Below are positions 14,343 to 18,555 of a DNA stretch of 18,555 bases, piece by piece. Each line of letters opens with the position of its first letter. Within the stretch, counting starts at the first letter, position 1. The notes under the pieces are model-generated. The model ran no database searches. It saw only the letters and a program-made list of their open reading frames with translations, and had not been told where the DNA came from. The stretch spans positions 1-18,555 of the forward strand of contig DIKO01000114.1 of assembly GCA_002423615.1 (NCBI GenBank), in the 5' to 3' direction. The position numbers and the translations under genes were made by a program. The stretch is from Desulfobacteraceae bacterium UBA5616. Its GTDB lineage: Bacteria > Desulfobacterota > Desulfobacteria > Desulfobacterales > UBA5616.

Positions 14343-15050
14343 ATGGAGTCCATCTCGATCAAAAGGACCCAAACTCAGGCGCAGACCCTTGTAAACGGTT
14401 TTATCCGAAGCGTTTACAACTGGATGGCCGTCGGTTTGGGGATGACGGCCCTTGTGGCCTTTATGATTGCCGGAAGTCCTTCGATTTTGAACGCAATTTT
14501 CAAAAACCCGGTCATATTCTTCGGACTGATCATCGGTGAGCTCATTCTGGTATTCACCATCAGCTCGAGAATCAACCGAATGCAGGCATCCACGGCCACG
14601 GCACTTTTTGTTCTGTATTCCGTATTAAACGGGGCAACGCTCTCCTTTATATTCATCGCCTATACCAGCACATCCATCACCTCGACATTCCTGGTGTGCT
14701 CAGGAACTTTTGTCGCTTGCAGCATTTACGGCATGGCGACCAAAAGGGACTTGACCTCCCTTGGCGGATTCATGACCATGGGCCTTATCGGGATTATCAT
14801 TGCCTCAGTGGTCAATATGTTTCTAAAAAGTTCCGGCATGAACATGATCATCAGCTATATCGGAGTTCTGGTTTTCGTAGGACTGACGGCGTATGACACC
14901 CAGAAACTTAAAACCATGGCGTTGACCCAGCCGGCAGATGCGGATGCCGGGGTTATCCGGAAAGGCGCCATCCTTGGGGCTCTTTCCCTTTATCTGGATT
15001 TCATCAACCTTTTTCTGATGCTTCTGAGGATTTTAGGAAACAGGGAATAA
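14343..15050 (+). CDS. Bax inhibitor-1 / YccA family membrane protein
   Basis: A 235-residue inner-membrane protein with seven predicted transmembrane helices, at about residues 24-44, 56-75, 84-104, 112-131, 139-160, 166-184 and 208-230. The BI-1 signature is FVGLTAYDTQKLK near 178-190. D185 and D219 (LYLDFINLF) sit where the family's pH-sensing aspartate pair is expected. Family members include the bacterial calcium channel YetJ and E. coli YccA, which restrains the FtsH protease. Which activity applies here cannot be told. The ribosome-binding site AGGAGGT (14330-14336) is near perfect, 6 nt before the ATG. It is a single-gene unit with its own promoter (14201-14228) and a terminator at 15073-15109. 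Confidence 0.93.
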   Translation: MESISIKRTQTQAQTLVNGFIRSVYNWMAVGLGMTALVAFMIAGSPSILNAIFKNPVIFFGLIIGELILVFTISSRINRMQASTATALFVLYSVLNGATLSFIFIAYTSTSITSTFLVCSGTFVACSIYGMATKRDLTSLGGFMTMGLIGIIIASVVNMFLKSSGMNMIISYIGVLVFVGLTAYDTQKLKTMALTQPADADAGVIRKGAILGALSLYLDFINLFLMLLRILGNRE

Positions 15051-15072
15051 ATCCCGTCGTCGTCCATTTCAG

Positions 15073-15109
15073 ATCCCCTGGAAAGAACGATGCTTTTCCA
15101 GGGGATTTT
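15073..15109 (+). terminator. Intrinsic terminator after the Bax-inhibitor-1 gene
   Basis: ATCCCCTGGAAA (15073-15084) and TTTCCAGGGGAT (15095-15106) form a perfect 12-bp stem with a 10-base loop, followed by TTT (15107-15109, a run of four T with the last stem base). It starts 22 nt after the stop of the + strand gene. The other strand lacks a T run, so termination of the convergent glmM by the same hairpin would be weaker. Confidence 0.75.
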
Positions 15110-15137
15110 CATCGATCATGGCAGTTCTCTGAACGTT

Positions 15138-16487
15138 TCAGCCGAGTTTTGCAGCGACCACCTCCGCAATTTCATGGGCCAGCGAATGGGTTTCAATCTC
15201 GGTGGGCCCCTCCACCATGATCCGGCAAAGCGGGCGGGTCCCTGAAAATCTCACCAGCACCCTTCCCCTGTTTCCCAGTTTTTCTTCCGCCCGCAAGATC
15301 GCCTTTCGGATATCCCCGTCCTCATTTAAATCCATTTGGTTTTTGACCGGCACATTCACCAGAACCTGTGGAAATACTTTCATGATGGCGGCAAGTTCCG
15401 ATAACGGCTTGTGCTCAAATTGCATGGCCTCGATCAGTTTCAAAGCCGTAAGGATACCGTCACCGGTGACATGGTGATGTAAAAAAATCATATGGCCCGA
15501 ATCCTCTCCTCCCAGCATCGAATTCCTTTTTCGCATCTGTTGAAGGACGTTGCGATCTCCCACATCGGTCATGATGAGGTTTATTCCCATTTGATTCAGG
15601 GCCATTCGCAGTCCCAGATTGCTCATGACCGTGGAGACGATGAGGCCGTTTTCCAGCTTGCCTTGTTTTTTCATCGTATTTCCACAGATGGCGAGGATCT
15701 GGTCACCGGATATCCGATGACCTTTTTCATCCACGGCGATCAGCCGGTCTCCATCACCGTCAAAGGCCAGGCCGAGATCGGCTTTTTGCGCCAGAACGGC
15801 TTGAATCATGGTTTCAGGATGCTGGGAGCCGCAGTGATCGTTGATGTTAAGGCCGTCAGGTTCGATAAACAGGGGCGAAACCACGGCGCCCAATTCGCGG
15901 AAAAGATCGGGCCCTGCCTTGAAAGTGGCGCCGTTAGCGCAGTCCAGGATAATTTTCAGACCTTTTAGTGAAAACCCCGGGGCCAGGGTCCGGCGTAAAA
16001 AAGAAATGTACTGTTCCTCGGCATCATGGCAAATTACCACTCTGCCGATATCCCTGTCACTGGTACGGACGAGTCTGTATTCGTCGTTCAGAATGAGGGT
16101 TTCAATTTCATTTTCCACAACTTGAGGCAATTTGAACCCGGTTTCATCAAATACCTTGATGCCGTTGTCGAAATAAGGATTATGGGATGCCGAAACCATG
16201 ATGCCGGCCGCAGCACCTGAATCGCGGGTCAGAACGGCGATCCCCGGCGTGGGAAGGGTGCCCGTGTAAATGGCGTCCATGCCCATGGAACAGATTCCCG
16301 CCATGACGGCATGGGCCAGCATATCACCCGACAGGCGGGAATCCTTACCGATAATGACGGAAGTTTTATCCGTTTTCGACCGGAAGTATCGGGCCACGGA
16401 TTGACCGATTTTCACTGCGGTTTCCACATTGATCGGGTACTGATTCGCTTTCCCGCGAATGCCGTCCGTGCCGAATAATTTCCCCAT
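15138..16487 (-). CDS. glmM: Phosphoglucosamine mutase
   Basis: GlmM interconverts glucosamine 6-phosphate and glucosamine 1-phosphate, the step before UDP-GlcNAc and hence before peptidoglycan and lipid A. I start it at ATG 16485-16487 (MGKLFGTDGIRG), giving 449 residues, the family length. An in-frame ATG at 16592 would add 35 unrelated residues inside the upstream gene. Motifs: active-site serine loop MVSASHNP (97-104, S101), metal loop AFDGDGDR, and the sugar-phosphate loop FSGTRPLCRIMVEG near the C-terminus. It follows the hexapeptide-repeat gene by 38 nt on the same strand, which suggests a shared transcript. I do not see cdaA or ybbR, its common neighbours in other bacteria. Confidence 0.96.
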   Translation of the reverse strand: MGKLFGTDGIRGKANQYPINVETAVKIGQSVARYFRSKTDKTSVIIGKDSRLSGDMLAHAVMAGICSMGMDAIYTGTLPTPGIAVLTRDSGAAAGIMVSASHNPYFDNGIKVFDETGFKLPQVVENEIETLILNDEYRLVRTSDRDIGRVVICHDAEEQYISFLRRTLAPGFSLKGLKIILDCANGATFKAGPDLFRELGAVVSPLFIEPDGLNINDHCGSQHPETMIQAVLAQKADLGLAFDGDGDRLIAVDEKGHRISGDQILAICGNTMKKQGKLENGLIVSTVMSNLGLRMALNQMGINLIMTDVGDRNVLQQMRKRNSMLGGEDSGHMIFLHHHVTGDGILTALKLIEAMQFEHKPLSELAAIMKVFPQVLVNVPVKNQMDLNEDGDIRKAILRAEEKLGNRGRVLVRFSGTRPLCRIMVEGPTEIETHSLAHEIAEVVAAKLG

Positions 16488-16525
16488 GTGTGAACTTTCT
16501 TCTAATTTTGTGTTTTTAAAATAAA

Positions 16526-17776
16526 TCAGACAAATGTCGGAATCCGTTTCAGACTTTCGGATACGATACCGTCCACGATACATTGAAGCCATCGGGAACC
16601 CTGTTCAGCTGTTTCAGAGCCCAGGGCTTTGATGACGGAAAGATAATTCAATCCCTGTGTTGACACAATTCCTTCGATCTGTCTTAGAAAATCATCCCTG
16701 ACGGCTGGATTGTCAAAGGCGTCGGGTTCTCGATGCAGAAGGGTCTCAAGTTCAGGCCAATTCCGGATTAATTCGTCCTTCTGCCGGGTAAGGGGGAAAT
16801 CGGCGTTTTGAATCGTTCCGGGATATGGAGCCTCGAATTCCGACAGTCTGAAAACCAGTTTTCCCAATTGATGTATTCTTTCGTTAATACACGAGTGAAG
16901 TGCATCCAGGAGTCCTTTGAACAGAGCCTCGGGAAAATCCTCCGAAATAAACAGGCGTCTGACCTTTCCGTACCATTGCAGCAGGGCCTTCAGATTTCCG
17001 ATATAGGACAAATTGTTGATTAAAATTCGTTTTAAACTTTTAGGGGGGCCATTTGAATATGGAATGTTGCCTCCCCGGGGCCGTCCTTCGAAAATCAGAC
17101 GGCTGTTTCTTGATTCGTCCTTTCGGCATATGGATCCGGCTGCGATGACGGTCCCGAACCCCAGCCTGCAGGGGCCCACAAGCCCGCCCTGCCCTCCCAA
17201 AAAAATCGGCGGCTGATTGAGCATGACCCCCTTAGGAACATCCCCGATCAGGGAGGGCGTCGCCTTATCCTGGAACGGTGTGAAATTGAAATGAATGTAG
17301 GAGCTCCCCACCTCGCTGTGATCCCTGGGGCCCGTGCCCCCGGACATGAGACAGTCGCAGAAATTGATGAGACTTCCAAGCGTAACCCAGGGGAAGAGAA
17401 TGGTTTGTTTCAGCCCTACGGTATGCGCCACGCTCGCCTCTTCCTCAAGGATCGTGCCTGCCCGGACATGGGAGCCGGACCCCATGGAAACTCCTTTTAA
17501 AAATACGGATTTTTGAAAAAAACCGCTGTTCAGTCTGACCCCCGGCCCCACCTGACAATCCACAACGGTTGCGGGTCCTTCATGACCCATGATGGTACCT
17601 TTTGAGATCAACGTCGATCCGCCGTAAATCCTGCACCCGCCATGGATGACGACCCTGTCCCCGGATATTCGGTCGGGGTCGACATCCTGCCCGATTTCAA
17701 CACTTTCAGGGCTGGGCATGTGAACGCCTTTTGATATCAGCTGTTTTTTTATGGACACCCTGTTTTCCCCCTTCAT
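16526..17776 (-). CDS. Stand-alone left-handed beta-helix (GlmU C-terminus-like) protein
   Basis: A 416-residue protein. Residues about 30-235 are hexapeptide-like turns of a left-handed beta helix: GGSTLISKGTIMG, GPGVRLNSGFFQKSVFLKGV, GSGSHVRAGTILEEEA, LVGPCRLGFGTVIAAGSI. This is the fold of sugar N-acyltransferases and of the GlmU C-terminal domain. The nucleotidyltransferase domain of GlmU is absent: there is no GxGTRM-type motif at the N-terminus. Instead about 170 residues of helical, uncharacterised sequence follow the helix. Such proteins are often annotated as UDP-GlcNAc pyrophosphorylase, but the sequence does not support that activity. Being directly upstream of glmM supports a role in amino-sugar metabolism. 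ATG 17774-17776 has only GGGA very close by. A GTG at 17758 with AAGGGGGA about 8 nt upstream is an alternative start. Confidence 0.72.
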   Translation of the reverse strand: MKGENRVSIKKQLISKGVHMPSPESVEIGQDVDPDRISGDRVVIHGGCRIYGGSTLISKGTIMGHEGPATVVDCQVGPGVRLNSGFFQKSVFLKGVSMGSGSHVRAGTILEEEASVAHTVGLKQTILFPWVTLGSLINFCDCLMSGGTGPRDHSEVGSSYIHFNFTPFQDKATPSLIGDVPKGVMLNQPPIFLGGQGGLVGPCRLGFGTVIAAGSICRKDESRNSRLIFEGRPRGGNIPYSNGPPKSLKRILINNLSYIGNLKALLQWYGKVRRLFISEDFPEALFKGLLDALHSCINERIHQLGKLVFRLSEFEAPYPGTIQNADFPLTRQKDELIRNWPELETLLHREPDAFDNPAVRDDFLRQIEGIVSTQGLNYLSVIKALGSETAEQGSRWLQCIVDGIVSESLKRIPTFV

Positions 17777-17883
17777 GTCCCGCTCTCCCGCGTTCTCGCA
17801 TCACTTTGCTGTGTTGCTATCGGCGAACAAATGACGGTCATGTAAATTTAATTGAAAATATAGTACCTTATTACAAATATGAA

Positions 17884-17912
17884 GTTTTGGACAATAACAA
17901 AAAGTTCAAAAC
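17884..17912. repeat. 29-bp inverted repeat in the divergent intergenic region
   Basis: GTTTTGGAC (17884-17892) and GTTCAAAAC (17904-17912) are 9-base arms with one mismatch, which is a G.U pair in RNA, around an 11-base AT-rich spacer. It lies between the hexapeptide gene and the stress protein, about 35 bases upstream of the candidate promoter at 17947. No T run follows, so it is not a typical terminator. It could be an operator or RNA hairpin. The surrounding 17777-18048 (272 bases) is AT-rich and holds no gene I can support. Confidence 0.5.
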
Positions 17913-17946
17913 GGGGCAAATGAATTCAGGAAATATTTCTCCTTTG

Positions 17947-17975
17947 TTGATTTGACGCCCGGGATATTGTATCAA
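17947..17975 (+). promoter_or_regulatory. Candidate promoter for the universal stress protein
   Basis: TTGATT (17947-17952), a 17-base spacer and TATCAA (17970-17975), each matching consensus at 4 of 6 positions, read toward the stress protein gene. The transcript would start about 65-70 nt before the ATG at 18049. Modest score in an AT-rich region. Confidence 0.35.
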
Positions 17976-18048
17976 AAGCCATCATGCTGTAGGATTATCA
18001 CATTCCGGTTCTTCCTGCTTTGAACACTTATTGAAAAAAGGGGGACTT

Positions 18049-18519
18049 ATGACTATAAACCAGATCGTGTGTTGCACCGATTTCTCCGAAAATGCCGGGG
18101 CCGCTTTTAAAATGGCCTTGGAAATGGCTGAAAAATATCGCTCCTCGCTTACCCTTCTCCATGTTTTACCCCTCCCGGTGAACCCCATGTTCATGGAAAC
18201 GGAATGGATGACCCCGGAAATCCCCATGGAAGCCATTACATTAAGAGTTGAACAGCGCATGAATGAAGAATACGGTTCAAAAATTCCCTCAGACATTAAT
18301 TATCGCATGGTGATTCGCGATGGGCACGTTTCTTCGGAAATTCTGAAATATCTGGAAGAACATCAAGTGGATATCGTTGTCGTGGGGGCTTACGGTCTGA
18401 CCGGAATGGAGCTTGTATTTTTCGGCAGTGTCGCAAAACGGGTGGCCCACAAAGCGCCCTGTTCCGTTCTGATCGCAAGAGGGGAACGCAAAAAAAAACA
18501 GGCTGAAGCGGATGGTTGA
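18049..18519 (+). CDS. Universal stress protein (UspA family)
   Basis: A cytoplasmic 156-residue single-domain USP with a Rossmann-like alpha/beta fold: NQIVCCTDFSENA at the N-terminus with D11 in the nucleotide position, SLTLLHVLPLP for the second strand, and the ATP-binding signature G-2x-G-9x-G-S as G113-x-x-G116 then GS at 126-127. It is therefore probably of the ATP-binding class rather than the non-binding UspA class. USPs dimerise and help survive growth arrest and other stress. Partners are unknown. The start is ATG 18049 with AGGGGG 4-5 nt upstream. A TTG at 18031 would extend it by six residues through the Shine-Dalgarno and is unlikely. The C-terminal tail is lysine-rich and includes a run of nine A (18490-18498). 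It is transcribed divergently from the hexapeptide/glmM pair. Confidence 0.93.
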   Translation: MTINQIVCCTDFSENAGAAFKMALEMAEKYRSSLTLLHVLPLPVNPMFMETEWMTPEIPMEAITLRVEQRMNEEYGSKIPSDINYRMVIRDGHVSSEILKYLEEHQVDIVVVGAYGLTGMELVFFGSVAKRVAHKAPCSVLIARGERKKKQAEADG

Positions 18520-18555
18520 CCGTTGCGGGTGCACGGTAAATTTGTTCTATAGATT

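Noticed and set aside
16488..16592. A 35-residue N-terminal extension of GlmM
   Set aside because: The extra residues are unlike GlmM, overlap the upstream gene, and the ATG at 16487 gives the canonical MGKLFGTDGIRG start.
17879..17923. A 14-residue open frame beginning ATGAAGTTTTGG
   Set aside because: It has no Shine-Dalgarno, lies across the dyad in an AT-rich spacer, and is too short to support as a gene.
18519..18537. ACCGT/ACGGT stem after the stress protein stop
   Set aside because: Only five base pairs with a nine-base loop and no clean T run before the window ends.
1..18555. tRNA or rRNA genes, CRISPR arrays, insertion sequences or phage genes
   Set aside because: I saw no cloverleaf-like sequence, spaced direct repeats, transposase or integrase motifs. 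The genes look like native chromosomal genes throughout.

Overview
The window looks like a chromosomal segment of a Gram-negative Desulfobacterota bacterium (the former Deltaproteobacteria), most likely Desulfobacterales. This is inferred from an MglA-type GTPase, a DUF4388/PATAN protein, the order xseA-xseB-ispA-dxs-tlyA and moderate GC. No marker gene fixes the species. I see no rRNA, tRNA, CRISPR array, insertion sequence or phage gene. The segment is gene-dense, with no gene-free stretch longer than about 280 bases.

Left block (about 160-6260, + strand): two sigma70-like promoters precede seven tightly packed genes that look like one operon. The first four form a signalling module: a TPR protein, an MglA-like small GTPase, a PATAN protein with two diverged cyclic-nucleotide-binding folds, and a PilZ protein. 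Then come purC (purine synthesis), an orphan ParB-like protein, and a radical-SAM protein of the spore-photoproduct-lyase family. The last two overlap by 4 nt. A hairpin at 6271-6302 separates this block from the convergent one.

Middle block (6323-14138, - strand): transcription runs from an uncharacterised 111-residue protein through xseA and xseB (exonuclease VII), ispA (prenyl diphosphate synthase), dxs (first MEP-pathway step) and tlyA (rRNA methyltransferase). After a 168-nt gap there is a second-type EF-G-like GTPase with altered catalytic motifs. Dxs and IspA supply successive parts of isoprenoid synthesis.

Right block (14201-18555): a Bax-inhibitor-1/YccA membrane protein on + has its own promoter, a strong Shine-Dalgarno and a terminator. 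On - a stand-alone hexapeptide-repeat (GlmU C-terminus-like) protein lies just upstream of glmM, pointing to amino-sugar metabolism. A universal stress protein on + closes the window behind an AT-rich divergent intergenic region that contains a 29-bp dyad.

Most genes are familiar housekeeping genes. The parts worth a second look are the GTPase/PATAN/PilZ module without a visible MglB, the ParB + SPL-like pair whose SPL member appears to lack the catalytic cysteine, the EF-G paralogue, and the hexapeptide protein paired with GlmM.
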